Shown: positions 25,674-36,300, counted from the stretch's first letter. The stretch: 64,000 nucleotides of DNA from Burkholderia glumae LMG 2196 = ATCC 33617 (GCF_000960995.1 NZ_CP009434.1:2294001-2358000); one strand, 5' to 3'. Notes: generated by a model from the sequence alone, not told the origin. Numbers and translations: made by a program.

Positions 25674-28458
25674 GCGCCGCCTCGCGCCGCGCCGTATTCT
25701 CGAGCGCCGCCAGCATGCGCTCGACGCGATCGGCCAGTTGCTCGGTGCTGACCTTCTCGCGCAGGCGCGCGACGATCAGCGGAAACGCGAACGGCGTGGG
25801 CCGGGCCGGCTGCGTCAGCACCAGCCGGCTCTCGCGCATGCGCGAGAGCGCGTCCCGGATGCGCCGCGCCTCGAGCTCCTCCAGCATGACCTCGCGCTCG
25901 GCCTGCGCGAGCAGCAGGTTCTCGCGGTCGTGCTGGCGGAACACCTCGTAGAACAGGCTGCTCGACGCCTGCAGCTGGCGCGCGCTCTTCTGCTGCCCGG
26001 GATGGCCCTGGAACACCAGCCCCGAGACGCGCGCGATCTCCCGGAACCGGCGCGCGGCCAGCTCGGAGGCGTTGAGGCTCGCGAGCATGTCCTGCTCCAG
26101 CCGGTCCGGCGAAAACAGGCCGCCGTCGATCAGCGCCGGCCAGTCGAAAGGCTGCGCCGACAGCAGTTCGAAGCCGTAGTCGTTCACCGAGATCGAGAAC
26201 GTGCTGGGCTGCTCGCGCGCGACGCGCCACGCGATCAGCGCGCCGAGCCCGACATGCGCCATGCGGCCGGCGAACGGATAGCAGAACAGGTGATGGCCCT
26301 CGCGCGTGCGCAGGCACTCGACCACCAGCACGCCGGGGCCCGGCAGCGCCGACCAGCGTGCCTGCAGCGCCAGCAGCGGCGCCACCGCGCGCAGCTCCGG
26401 TTCGCCGTCGGCCGCGCCGTCGCGCGCGCGCGCGAGCATCACCAGCACCGCGTCGGCCAGTTCCGACGACAGCGGCATCCGGCTGCCCGCCCATTGCGCG
26501 AGCGCGCCGCGCGAGCGGGCCGCGCGCCGCACGTAGGCCGTCATGTCGCGCACGCGCACGAGTTCGAGCGCGCGGCCGGCGAAGGTGAAGACGTCGCCGG
26601 GCTTCAGGCGCGAGACGAATGCCTCCTCGATCGTGCCGATGCGCCCGCCCGTCAGCCAGGCCACGTTGATGCTGGCATTGGCCACGATCGTGCCGACGTT
26701 GTTGCGATGCCGCCGCGCCAGGTCCTCGCGCGGCACGCGATAGACGCCGTCGGCATCGGCCGCCACGCGGTGATAGTCGGGATAGGCCGACAGCGAGGCG
26801 CCGCCGCGCTCGACGAAGGCCAGTGCCCAGTCGAACTCGGCCTGCGCGAGATCGCGATAGGCGTAGGCCGTGCGCACCTCGTCGTAGAGCGCGCGCGGCC
26901 TGAAGCCGCCGCCGATCGCCACCGTCACCAGATGCTGCACCAGCACGTCGAGCGGCTTGAGCGGCATCTCGCGCCCCTCGATGCGGCCCGCGCCGATGGC
27001 CCAGCGCGCGGCGGCGGCCTCCACCAGCTCCAGCGCATGGGTCGGCACGATGGTCACGCGCGAGGTGCGGCCGGGCGCGTGGCCCGAGCGGCCGGCGCGC
27101 TGCATCAGGCGCGCCACGCCCTTCGGCGAGCCGATCTGGAACACGCGCTCGACCGGCAGGAAATCGACCCCGAGGTCGAGGCTCGAGGTGCAGACCACGG
27201 CCTTGAGCTTGCCGTTCTTGAGGCCGAGTTCGACCCAGTCGCGCACCGACTGGTCGAGCGAGCCGTGATGCAGCGCGATCAGCCCGGCCCAGTCGGGCCG
27301 CCGTTCAAGCAGCGCCTGATACCAGCCTTCCGCCTGCGAGCGCGTGTTGGTGAACACCAGCGAGCTGCGCGCGGCGTCGATCTGGTCGGCCACGGCGCCC
27401 ACCTGCCGCATGCCGAGATGGCCGGCCCACGGGAAGCGCTCGATGGTCTCGGGTATCAGCGTATCGACCACCAGCGGCTTCGGCTGCGCGCCGCGCACCA
27501 TCACGCGCGGCGTGCGCACCGCGTGCAGCAGCGCGTCGTGCGCGAGCGCGAGATTGCCGAGCGTGGCCGACAGCCCCCATACCTGCAATGCCGGGCGCCA
27601 GCCGGCGAGCCGCGCGAGGGCGAGCTGGGTCTGGGTGCCGCGCTTGTTGCCGAGCAGTTCGTGCCACTCGTCCACCACCACCAGCCGCAGCCGCGCGAGC
27701 GTCTCGCGCGCGTCGGCGCGCGTGAGCAGCAGCGACAGGCTCTCGGGCGTGGTGACGAGCGCCGACGGCAGGCGGCGGTTCTGCCGGCTGCGCTCGGCCG
27801 ATGGCGTGTCGCCGGTGCGCAGCCCCACCGTCCACGGCACGCCGAGGCCCGACACGGCCGCTTGCAGGGCACGCGCCGTGTCGGCCGCGAGCGCGCGCAT
27901 CGGCGTGACCCAGAGCACGGTCAGCGGCGCCGGCAGGCGGCCCGCGCGCACGGCGGCCGGCGCGCCCGGCTCCGCAGGGGCCGCGCGCGCGCCGTCGAGA
28001 TCCGCGCCGTCGAGATCCGCGCCGTCGGCAGCGGCGGCGCCGCCCCCCTCGTCGCCCGCATAGGCGGCCAGCGCGCCGAGCCAGACCGCCCAGGTCTTGC
28101 CGGCCCCCGTGGTGGCATGCAGCAGCCCGCTCGCGCCGCGTGCGATCTCGCGCCAGACCTCCTCCTGGAACGCGAACGGCTGCCGGTCCTGCGCCGCCAG
28201 CCACGCCGCGATGCGCGGCCCGATCGGCCGGCGCGCGGCGGCCGCGTCGAAGGCGAACGGCGCGGGCCGAAACGCCTGGGCGGCCGCATCGAGCTTGGCC
28301 TGCGCCGCGCGCGTGCGCGGCATGCGGCGCCCGCGCGGCCGGCGGCGCTGCGCATCCGCCGCATCCGCGGCGTCGCGCGACGCGGCGGGATCGCCGCCGG
28401 CAGCGGCGCCATCGTGTTCACGGCCGTGCCGCTCGCCGGTGCCGCGCGCCCCGCTCAT
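25666..28458 (-). CDS. lhr: Lhr-like DEXH helicase, ligase-associated DNA repair
   Basis: This 930-residue SF2 helicase contains Walker A ATTGAGKTW, the DEWH box (VVVDEWHELLGNKRG), SATLGN, and the C-terminal RecA-domain motifs SLDLGVDF and QRAGRSGHAPG, followed by the Lhr winged-helix and beta-barrel core. The length fits the shorter Lhr-core type of the ligase-linked operon. The first 75 residues and an insert between motifs I and Ia are low-complexity; the insert includes a duplicated DGADL caused by a 15-bp tandem repeat near 27990-28025. The start overlaps the ligase stop by ATGA. It is thought to unwind DNA or RNA-DNA hybrids 3'-5' in repair. Confidence 0.93.
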   Translation of the reverse strand: MSGARGTGERHGREHDGAAAGGDPAASRDAADAADAQRRRPRGRRMPRTRAAQAKLDAAAQAFRPAPFAFDAAAARRPIGPRIAAWLAAQDRQPFAFQEEVWREIARGASGLLHATTGAGKTWAVWLGALAAYAGDEGGGAAAADGADLDGADLDGARAAPAEPGAPAAVRAGRLPAPLTVLWVTPMRALAADTARALQAAVSGLGVPWTVGLRTGDTPSAERSRQNRRLPSALVTTPESLSLLLTRADARETLARLRLVVVDEWHELLGNKRGTQTQLALARLAGWRPALQVWGLSATLGNLALAHDALLHAVRTPRVMVRGAQPKPLVVDTLIPETIERFPWAGHLGMRQVGAVADQIDAARSSLVFTNTRSQAEGWYQALLERRPDWAGLIALHHGSLDQSVRDWVELGLKNGKLKAVVCTSSLDLGVDFLPVERVFQIGSPKGVARLMQRAGRSGHAPGRTSRVTIVPTHALELVEAAAARWAIGAGRIEGREMPLKPLDVLVQHLVTVAIGGGFRPRALYDEVRTAYAYRDLAQAEFDWALAFVERGGASLSAYPDYHRVAADADGVYRVPREDLARRHRNNVGTIVANASINVAWLTGGRIGTIEEAFVSRLKPGDVFTFAGRALELVRVRDMTAYVRRAARSRGALAQWAGSRMPLSSELADAVLVMLARARDGAADGEPELRAVAPLLALQARWSALPGPGVLVVECLRTREGHHLFCYPFAGRMAHVGLGALIAWRVAREQPSTFSISVNDYGFELLSAQPFDWPALIDGGLFSPDRLEQDMLASLNASELAARRFREIARVSGLVFQGHPGQQKSARQLQASSSLFYEVFRQHDRENLLLAQAEREVMLEELEARRIRDALSRMRESRLVLTQPARPTPFAFPLIVARLREKVSTEQLADRVERMLAALENTARREAAHD

Positions 28459-30122
28459 GCCGGCGCTCCGTTCAGAAAGCCCTTGAGCATCTCCAGCGTG
28501 TCCGCCTCGTCGATCGACTTGTCGGTGCGCCAGCGCAGCATGCGCGGGAACCGCACGGCGATGCCCGACTTGTGGCGCGGGCTCGCCTGGATGCCTTCGA
28601 AGCCGATCTCGAACACCAGCGTGGGCGTGACGCTGCGCACCGGGCCGAACTTCTCGATGGTGGTCTTGCGCACCACCGCGTCCACCTGGCGCATCTCCTC
28701 GTCGGTCAGCCCGGAATAGGCCTTGGCGAACGGCACGAGGGTACGCACGCCGCCGGCCTCGTCCCACACCGCGAACGTGAAGTCGGTATAGAGGCTCGCG
28801 CGCCGGCCGTGGCCGCGCTGCGCGTAGAGCAGCACCGCGTCGATCGCATACGGCTCGATCTTCCACTTCCACCAGACCCCGGAGGCCTTGGTGCGGCCGA
28901 CGCCGTACTCCGACGCCGCCGCCTTCAGCATCAGCCCTTCCACGCCGCGCGCGCGGCTCTCGGCGCGCCGCGCGGCGAGCGCCGGCCAGCCGTCCGCCGT
29001 CACGCGCGGCGAGACCCGCAGCAGATCGACGGCGAGCGTGCGCGAGAGCGCCGCGGCCAGCGCCTCGAGCCGCGTGCGCCGCGTCGCGAGCGGCACGGCG
29101 CGCAGGTCGCGGCCCTCGGCTTCGAGCAGGTCGTAGGCGAGCAGCGCCGCCGGGGAATCGGCCAGCACCTTCCTGGTCAGGGACTTGCGCGTGATGCGCG
29201 GCTGCAGGCGCGCGAACGGCAGCGGCGCAGCGGCGCCCGGCTCCCAGGCGAGAATCTCGCCGTCGATCACGGTGCCGTCGGGCAGTGCCTCGCCGAGCGC
29301 GGCCAGCTCCGGAAAACGCTCGGTCACGAGGTCCTCGCCGCGCGACCAGAGCCAGACGCGGCCCGCGCGCTTGACGAGCTGGGCGCGAATGCCGTCCCAC
29401 TTCCATTCGACGATCCAGTCCTCGACCGGCCCGAGCGTGGCCGGATCGGCCTGCAGCGGGTGGGCGAGGAAGAACGGATACGGCAGGCCGAGGTCGCTTT
29501 CGTGCGGCCTCGCCGGATCGTCGCCGTCGCCGGCCGGCGCGATCAGCCGCAGATAACGCGCGGCGCTCGGCGTCTGGCGCGAATCGGTCCAGCCGACCAT
29601 GCGCTGCGCGATGCGCTTGTGATCGACGCCCGCCACCTGCGCGAGCGCGCGCACCACCAGCTGGCGCGACACGCCCACCCGGAAGCCGCCGCCGATCAGC
29701 TTGGTGAGCAGGAAGCGCTCGCTCCAGTCGAGTTCGTCCCAGTAGCCGGCCAGGCGCTCGCGCAGCGCCGCGGCATCGAGGCCGCGCAGGCCCAGCACGC
29801 GCTGCTCGATCCACTGCGCGAGCCCCAGCGCCGATTCGCGCGCGGGCGGCGGCAGCACGTGGGCGATCGTCTCGGCCAGGTCGCCCACCGCCTGGTACGA
29901 CTCCTCGAACAACCAGGCCGGCAGGCCGGCGCGCTCGCGCGCGGCCTCGGCCAGCACGCGCGTGGGCACGGTCTGGCGCGGCTTGCCGCCCGCGAGGAAA
30001 TACGAGGCCCAGGCCGCATCCTCGGGCGCGGCGCTCGCGAAATAGGCGATCAGCGCCTCGAGCTTGACGTTGGTGGAGGTGGTCGCGTCGAGCGCGGCGT
30101 AGAGCGTCGCGAAGCGCTTCAT
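28455..30122 (-). CDS. lig: ATP-dependent DNA ligase (ligase-associated repair operon)
   Basis: This 555-residue ATP ligase has the nucleotidyl-transfer motif EWKWDGIR, with the AMP-binding lysine at about residue 241. Further motifs are WSRGEDLVTERFPE, DGEILAWEPG, VEGLMLKAA and the lysine-rich WWKWKIEPY, then an OB-fold C-terminus ending with RFPRMLRWRTDK. The N-terminal half is the helical DNA-binding domain. It seals nicks using ATP and is distinct from the essential NAD-dependent LigA. It starts at ATG 30122, overlapping the exonuclease stop by ATGA. Confidence 0.93.
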   Translation of the reverse strand: MKRFATLYAALDATTSTNVKLEALIAYFASAAPEDAAWASYFLAGGKPRQTVPTRVLAEAARERAGLPAWLFEESYQAVGDLAETIAHVLPPPARESALGLAQWIEQRVLGLRGLDAAALRERLAGYWDELDWSERFLLTKLIGGGFRVGVSRQLVVRALAQVAGVDHKRIAQRMVGWTDSRQTPSAARYLRLIAPAGDGDDPARPHESDLGLPYPFFLAHPLQADPATLGPVEDWIVEWKWDGIRAQLVKRAGRVWLWSRGEDLVTERFPELAALGEALPDGTVIDGEILAWEPGAAAPLPFARLQPRITRKSLTRKVLADSPAALLAYDLLEAEGRDLRAVPLATRRTRLEALAAALSRTLAVDLLRVSPRVTADGWPALAARRAESRARGVEGLMLKAAASEYGVGRTKASGVWWKWKIEPYAIDAVLLYAQRGHGRRASLYTDFTFAVWDEAGGVRTLVPFAKAYSGLTDEEMRQVDAVVRKTTIEKFGPVRSVTPTLVFEIGFEGIQASPRHKSGIAVRFPRMLRWRTDKSIDEADTLEMLKGFLNGAPA

Positions 30123-31174
30123 CGCGGCCCGCCCGCGCTAGGCCCGGCCGCCTCGGCGGGGTCCCCCGCATCGAGCGCCTCGTCGCCGTATTCGGTGGCG
30201 AACGCGCCGGCGTCGAGCCCCTGCTCGGTGAGCCAGCGCACCATCGGCTCGATCTGGCCGTGCGTGACGATCACGCGCTCGGCGCCGCTCGCGCCGATCG
30301 CCTGCTGCAGGCCCGGCCAGTCGGCATGATCCGACAGCACGAAGCCGCGGTCCACGCCGCGCCGGCGCCGCGTGCCGCGCAGGCGCATCCAGCCCGACGC
30401 GAACGCGTCGCTGTAGTCGCCGAAGCGGCGCAGCCAGGCGCTGCCCTGCGCGGACGGCGGCGCGATGATCAGCGCGCCGCGAAACGCGGCCTTGTCGCGC
30501 GCCGCGATCTCGCTGACCAGGCGTGTGGCGGGCAGATCGACGCCGGCCTCGCGATAGGCGCGGTTCAGCGGCTCGACGGCACCGTGGCAGAAGATCGGGC
30601 CGATGCCGCGGTCGATCCCGGCCAGCACGCGCTGCGCCTTGCCGAACGCATAGCAGAACAGCACCGAGGCGCGCGCCTGCGCCGCGTTGTGCCGCCACCA
30701 GGCATCGATGCCGGCGAAGATGGCCGGCGCCGGCTCCCAGCGGTAGATCGGCAGGCCGAACGTCGATTCGGTGATGAAGGTGTCGCAGCGCACCGGCTCG
30801 AACGGCGCGCAGGTCGGATCGGGCTCGACCTTGTAGTCGCCGGAGGCCACCCAGACGCGCCCGCCGTGCTCGACGCGCACCTGCGCCGAGCCCAGCACGT
30901 GCCCGGCCGGATGCAGCGACACGCGCACGCCGCCGATCTCGATGCGCTCGCCGTAGGCCAGGCCCTGCACCTCGATGCCGGGCAGCCGCGAGCGCAGCAC
31001 GCCGAGCCCCGGCTGCGCGGCCAGGTAGCGCGCATGCCCGGCGCGTGCGTGGTCGGCGTGCGCATGCGTGATCACGGCGCGCTCCACCGGGCGCCACGGA
31101 TCGATGTGGAAGCCGCCCGCCGGGCAATAGAGCCCTTCGGGGCGAGCGACGATGAGGTCGGCGGCAGTGTCCAA
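30119..31174 (-). CDS. exo: Metallo-beta-lactamase-fold exonuclease, ligase-associated repair
   Basis: This 351-residue protein belongs to the SNM1/Apollo-like branch of metallo-beta-lactamase nucleases. The zinc motif THAHADHARAGH lies near residue 36, with PAGHVLGSAQ, the aspartate in ASGDYKVEPD and the later SDHADWPGL histidine. It is the first gene of a four-gene operon with ligase, Lhr helicase and PdeM. The start reads TTG at 31174 (then GACACTGCC), with GGAGA upstream; no better ATG is present before the conserved region. Likely role: trimming DNA ends for the ligase. Confidence 0.88.
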   Translation of the reverse strand: MDTAADLIVARPEGLYCPAGGFHIDPWRPVERAVITHAHADHARAGHARYLAAQPGLGVLRSRLPGIEVQGLAYGERIEIGGVRVSLHPAGHVLGSAQVRVEHGGRVWVASGDYKVEPDPTCAPFEPVRCDTFITESTFGLPIYRWEPAPAIFAGIDAWWRHNAAQARASVLFCYAFGKAQRVLAGIDRGIGPIFCHGAVEPLNRAYREAGVDLPATRLVSEIAARDKAAFRGALIIAPPSAQGSAWLRRFGDYSDAFASGWMRLRGTRRRRGVDRGFVLSDHADWPGLQQAIGASGAERVIVTHGQIEPMVRWLTEQGLDAGAFATEYGDEALDAGDPAEAAGPSAGGPR

Positions 31175-31498
31175 GCGTGTCCGGTCTCCAGGGGTCGAGG
31201 CGGGCGAAACCCGGTGCCCCGAGTCTAGCCGATGGCCCGGCCAACGCGCCCGGCGCCCGGCGCGGGCTCAGGCGCCGGCCCCGGCCCTGGGCGGCCGGCT
31301 CGGCAAGGGCCTAGCGAAAATCGTTCCCGATCAGCCGGCCGCAGCGCGGGCGCGGGCGCGCCGCCGGGGCCGGCGGCGCAATCCGCATAGAAAATTCTTC
31401 TATGCTTTGCGTGAATTGATCGCAACTTTGGAGTTTTTTTCCCGGTCGGCGCTCGTATCATTTCGCATGCTTTAGACGAGTAATGGCACGCCACGGAC
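31175..31498. other. Divergent intergenic region of the repair operon and cysteine desulfurase
   Basis: These 324 bases must hold promoters for both directions. The right half (31390-31470) is AT-richer than its surroundings and contains a perfect 8-bp inverted repeat, a T-run and a TATCAT at 31456-31461 that could serve as a -10 box for the rightward gene. No LexA-type box was found here. Confidence 0.5.
31385..31405. promoter_or_regulatory. Perfect 8-bp inverted repeat GCATAGAA-N5-TTCTATGC
   Basis: GCATAGAA (31385-31392) and TTCTATGC (31398-31405) are exact reverse complements around AATTC. The site lies 94 bp before the cysteine desulfurase start and 51 bp upstream of a possible TATCAT -10 box. 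It is operator-like; which protein binds it is unknown. Confidence 0.5.
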
Positions 31499-32980
31499 AT
31501 GACCGAGAACAATACACTGCACTACCTCGATTACGCTGCCACCACGCCGGTCGACCCGCGCGTGATCGAATCGATGGCGGCCTGCCTCGGCGCCGACGGC
31601 ATCTTCGGCAACCCCGCCTCGAATTCGCATCGCGCCGGGCGGCTCGCGCGCGACAAGGTCGAGCACGCGCGTGCCCAGGTGGCCGCGTTGATCGGCGCCG
31701 ACGCGGACGAGATCGTCTGGACCTCGGGGGCCACCGAATCGAACAACCTCGCGCTCAAGGGCTACGCGGACCAGGCCGCCGACCGGCGCCACCTGGTGAC
31801 GAGCCGCATCGAGCACAAGGCCGTGCTCGACACGATGGAGAGCCTTGCCTCGCGCGGCATGCCGGTGGACTACGTCGCGCCGACGCGCGACGGCGAGATC
31901 CGCCCCGAGGACGTGGCCGCGGCGCTTCGCCCCGACACGGGGCTCGTCTCGCTGATGCTCGTGAACAACGAGATCGGCACGCTCACCGACGTCGGCGCGA
32001 TCGCGCGCCTGGTCCACGACGCGGGCGCCCTGCTCCACGTGGACGCGGCGCAGGCGCTCGGCAAGACGCCGATCGACGTGCATGCGCTCGGCATCGACCT
32101 GCTGTCGATGTCGGCGCACAAGGTGTACGGGCCGAAGGGAATCGGCGCGCTGTACGTGCGGCGCGGCCTGGCCGGCCGGATCGCGCCGCAGATGCACGGC
32201 GGCGGCCATGAATCGGGGCTGCGCTCGGGCACGCTCGCCACCCACCAGATCGTCGGCATGGGCCACGCCTGCGAGCTGGCGGCCCGCGAACTCGAGAGCG
32301 ACACGGCGCGGATCACCGCGCTCGCCACGCGCCTGCGCGACGCGGTGCTCGCGATCGGCGGCGTCGAGCAGAACGCGCGCGCCGCGCGCCGCATTCCGCA
32401 TACGCTGAGCCTGACCGTGACCGCGCCCGGCTTCCACCCCTTCATGCTCGACGAGGGGCTCGCCGTGTCGTCGACCTCGGCCTGCAATTCGGCGGCCGGC
32501 AAGCCTTCGCACGTGCTGACCGCGCTCGGCCTCGACGCCGCCGCCGCCGGCCGCACGGTGCGCATCAGCGTGGGCCGCTTCACGGGCGAGGACGACATCA
32601 CGTTCGCCATCGACAGCTTCCGGCGCGCCATCGAGCAATGCCGCGCCACGGCGCAAAGCGGCTTCGCCGCCTCGCACCAGATCCAGCCGGACGACCTGAA
32701 GGCGATCCGCGGCGCGGGCTTCCGTGCCGTGATCTGCAACCGTCCCGACGGCGAAAGCGCCGACCAGCCGGCCTTCGCGGAGATCGCTGCGGCCGCGCGC
32801 GAGCTGGGCCTCGACGCGCGCTATCTGCCGGTCGAGGCGGCCGACCGGATCGGCGAGGCGCAGGTGGACGCGTTCGGCGCCATGCTCGACGCGCTGCCGA
32901 AGCCGGTGCTGGCCTACTGCGGCAGCGGCCGCCGCGCGGGCCTGCTGTGGGAGCGGCTGGCGCTGCGGCGCACGGCCTGA
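31499..32980 (+). CDS. Cysteine desulfurase fused to a rhodanese-like sulfur-transferase domain
   Basis: This 493-residue protein has two modules. Residues 1 to about 385 are a NifS/IscS-type cysteine desulfurase (YLDYAATTP at the start, PLP lysine at residue 208 in MSAHKVYGPKG, catalytic cysteine at residue 329 in TSACNS, as in IscS-type loops). Residues about 395-485 match the TIGR01244/beta-lactamase-hydrolase-like family, with loop YCGSGRR (Cys474) of rhodanese type. The fusion could pass persulfide sulfur from Cys329 to Cys474 in cis. The gene is monocistronic; iscU or other Fe-S genes are not nearby, so a role in a specific thiolation or sulfide path seems likelier than general Fe-S assembly. 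Confidence 0.85.
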   Translation: MTENNTLHYLDYAATTPVDPRVIESMAACLGADGIFGNPASNSHRAGRLARDKVEHARAQVAALIGADADEIVWTSGATESNNLALKGYADQAADRRHLVTSRIEHKAVLDTMESLASRGMPVDYVAPTRDGEIRPEDVAAALRPDTGLVSLMLVNNEIGTLTDVGAIARLVHDAGALLHVDAAQALGKTPIDVHALGIDLLSMSAHKVYGPKGIGALYVRRGLAGRIAPQMHGGGHESGLRSGTLATHQIVGMGHACELAARELESDTARITALATRLRDAVLAIGGVEQNARAARRIPHTLSLTVTAPGFHPFMLDEGLAVSSTSACNSAAGKPSHVLTALGLDAAAAGRTVRISVGRFTGEDDITFAIDSFRRAIEQCRATAQSGFAASHQIQPDDLKAIRGAGFRAVICNRPDGESADQPAFAEIAAAARELGLDARYLPVEAADRIGEAQVDAFGAMLDALPKPVLAYCGSGRRAGLLWERLALRRTA

Positions 32981-33337
32981 GGGGCGCGCCGGACGCGCCG
33001 GATTCGCGCTGCATGCCGAGCGGCGCACGGCGGATTGTGACGGCGGGCAGCGCGGCGCCGCTGCAGCCGCCCGACGCATCGCCCCCTGTCATCTGCGGCA
33101 GCGCCGGCCCCAGCGGCCCGATCACGCGCAGCAGCGCAGCAGCACTCCCCTGCCGCTAGCCCCCGCTAGCCCCCTCGTTCCCAGCGGCCGGCACGGCCGC
33201 GCGCGGCCCGCCCCAGACCGGCAAGCGGTCCGCCGCCCACCAGCGCAGCCACCGCGCGCCGAGCGCGGCCCCGCGCCGTCGTGCAACGGCGGCTTCGGCG
33301 CGGGCGCCGCACCCGAACCACGGCCGCCCGCCCCGGC
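32981..33337. other. Convergent intergenic region
   Basis: The gap of 357 bases lies between the stops of the cysteine desulfurase (+) and uvrA (-). Apart from the hairpin just after the first stop I see only GC-rich sequence with short repeats (GCTAGCCCC twice near 33156-33174). No gene is supported. Confidence 0.5.
32983..32999 (+). terminator. GC hairpin after the cysteine desulfurase
   Basis: GGCGCG (32983-32988) pairs with CGCGCC (32994-32999) around a 5-base loop, starting 2 bases after the stop codon. No T-run follows, so it may only stabilise the mRNA end or act with Rho. Confidence 0.35.
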
Positions 33338-36300
33338 TCAGTCCGCCGCCTGCGCGCCGCCCGCGGCGCGCGCCAGCACCGGCGCGAGCGCCTGCCCGGT
33401 ATGGCTCGCGCTCACGCGCGCGAGCGCCTCCGGCGGCGCGGCCGCGACGATCGTGCCGCCGCCCACGCCGCCTTCCGGACCCAGGTCGATGATCCAGTCG
33501 GCCTCGGCGATCACGTCCAGATCGTGCTCGATCACCACCACGCTGTGGCCGCCGTCCACCAGCCGGTGCAGCACGCGGATCAGCTTCGCGACGTCGGCCA
33601 TGTGCAGGCCGACGGTCGGCTCGTCGAGCACGTAGAGCGTGTGCGGTGCCTTCTGGCCGCGCCGCGTGACGTCGTCTCGCACCTTGCTCAGCTCGGTCAC
33701 GAGCTTGATGCGCTGCGCCTCGCCGCCCGACAGCGTCGGCGACGGCTGGCCGAGCGTCAGGTAGCCGAGCCCGACGTCCTGCATCAGCTGCAGCGGATGC
33801 GCGATGTTCGACAGCGCCGAGAAGAACGCCACGGCCTCGTCGATCTCCATGGTCAGCACCTCGCCGATGTTGCGGCCGCGCCAGGTCACGGCGAGCGTCT
33901 CGGGATTGAAGCGCTGGCCGTGGCAGACCTCGCACGGCACCTTCACGTCGGGCAGGAAGCTCATGCCGATGGTGCGCACGCCCTGCCCCTCGCAGGCCGG
34001 GCAGCGCCCGTTGCCGGTATTGAACGAGAAGCGCGAGGCGGTGTAGCCGCGCGCGCGCGCCTCCAGCGTGTCGGCGAACAGCTTGCGGATGGTGTCCCAC
34101 ACGCCGATGTAGGTGGCCGGGCACGAGCGCGGCGTCTTGCCGATCGGCGTCTGGTCCACCTCGAGCACACGGTCGATCGCCTGCCAGCCGCTGATCGACT
34201 CGCAGCCCTGCCACGCGTGCGTGACGTCGAGCGCCGGCCGCGGCGCGCTGCGCGCCAGCACGCTGGCGCGGCGGTTCGCGGCCGGCGCGTCCTGCTGCGC
34301 GGCCTTGCGCGCGCGGCGCGTGGCCGGCGACGACAGCACCGAGCGCCCCACCGCGTCGAGCAGGTTGGCCATCAGCACGTCGCGCGCGAGCGTCGACTTG
34401 CCCGAGCCGCTCACGCCCGTCACGGCCACCAGCCGCGCGAGCGGAATCCCGACCGTGACGTCGCGCAGGTTGTGCAGCCGGCCGCCGTGCACGGTCAGCC
34501 AGTGCGCCGGCGTGGCCTCGCCGCGCCGCGCGTCGGGCGGATTCACGGCACGGCGCGGCTGCAGCGGATGCACGATCGGCTGCGCCAGGAAGCGGCCGGT
34601 CAGCGACGCGGGCTGCGCGGCCAGCTCGGCCACGCCGCCCTGCGCCACCAGCGTGCCGCCGCGCTTGCCGGCGCCCGGCCCGATGTCGATCACGTGGTCG
34701 GCGCGGCGGATGGTGTCCTCGTCGTGCTCGACCACCACCAGCGTGTTGCCCTTGTCGCCGAGCTTGCGCAGCGCGTCGAGCAGGATCCGGTTGTCGCGCG
34801 GATGCAGGCCGATGGTGGGCTCGTCGAGCACGTAGCAGACGCCCTGCAGGTTGCTGCCGAGCTGCGCGGCCAGGCGGATGCGCTGCGCCTCGCCGCCCGA
34901 CAGGCTCGGCGCCGCGCGGTCGAGGCTCAGGTAGCCGAGCCCGACCTCCTCGAGGAACGCGAGGCGGCTGCCGATCTCGCTGACGATGTCGCGCGCGATC
35001 TGCGCGTCGCGCCCGTCGAGCCGCAGGCCGTCGATCCAGCAGCGCGTGTCCGACACGGTCCATTGCGCGACCTCGACGATCGGATGGGCGTCGAACCTGA
35101 CCGCGCGCGCCGTCGGGTTCAGGCGCGTGCCGTGGCAGTCCGGGCACGGCTCGCTGCCCACGCCCTCGGGCTCCTGCTCGTCGGACGGCAGCGTCTGCTC
35201 GCGGCCGCGATCGTCGCCGCCGAGCACCGTGTCGTCGTAGGCCGCGCGCTGCTCGCGCGTGAGCGCGAGGCCGGTGCCCACGCAGGTGGTGCACCAGCCG
35301 TGCTTGCTGTTGTACGAGAACATGCGCGGATCCAGCTCCGGATAGCTGGTGCCGCAGGCCGGGCAGGCGCGCTTGACCGACAGCACCTTGACCGCGCCGA
35401 TCGCGGCGCTCGGCCGGCCCTCGGCGAGCGCGCGCTGCAGCCCGTCGAGCGGCGCGAGCAGGTGCATCACGCCCTTGCCGAGCTCGAGCGTCTCGTCCAG
35501 GCGCCGCCGCAGCTCGGCCTCGCTGTCGGGCGACACGACCAGGTCGGCCACCGGCAGCTCGATGGTGTGCTCGCGGAAGCGGTCGAGCTTCGGCCACGGC
35601 TCCACCGGCACGAACGCGCCGTCCACGCGCAGGTGCGTGCTGCCGCGCGCCTTGGCCCATTTCGCGAGATCGGTGTAGACGCCCTTGCGGTTGACCACGA
35701 GCGGCGCGAGCAGCCCGACATGCTGGCCGCGATGGTCGCGCAGCAATTGCGCGGCGATCGATTCGACCGACTGCGAGGTGACCGGCGTGCCGTCGTGGAT
35801 GCAGTGCTGCAGGCCCAGCTTCACGTACAGGAGCCGCAGGAAATGCCAGACCTCGGAGGTGGTCGCCACCGTGCTCTTGCGCCCGCCGCGCGACAGGCGC
35901 TGCTCGATCGCCACCGTCGGCGGGATGCCGTACACGGCGTCCACCTCGGGGCGCCCGGCCGGCTGCACGATCGAGCGCGCGTAGGCATTGAGCGATTCCA
36001 GGTAGCGGCGCTGGCCCTCGTGGAACAGGATGTCGAACGCGAGCGTCGACTTGCCGGAGCCCGACACGCCGGTGATCACGTTGAAGCGGCCGTGCGGGAT
36101 GTCCACGTCGAGCGCCTTCAGGTTGTGCTCGCGCGCGTTGACGATGCGCACCACGTCCTCGCCCTCCACCTCGCGCCGCGCGCGCATCGCGCTCAGCTTG
36201 GCCTGCAGCGGCACGCCGTAGCCGGCGTGCGCGCCGTCCTCGGCGGCCTGCAGGTCGATGGCGCGCTCGTACTGCAGCAGCGCCTCGCCGGTATGCGAGC

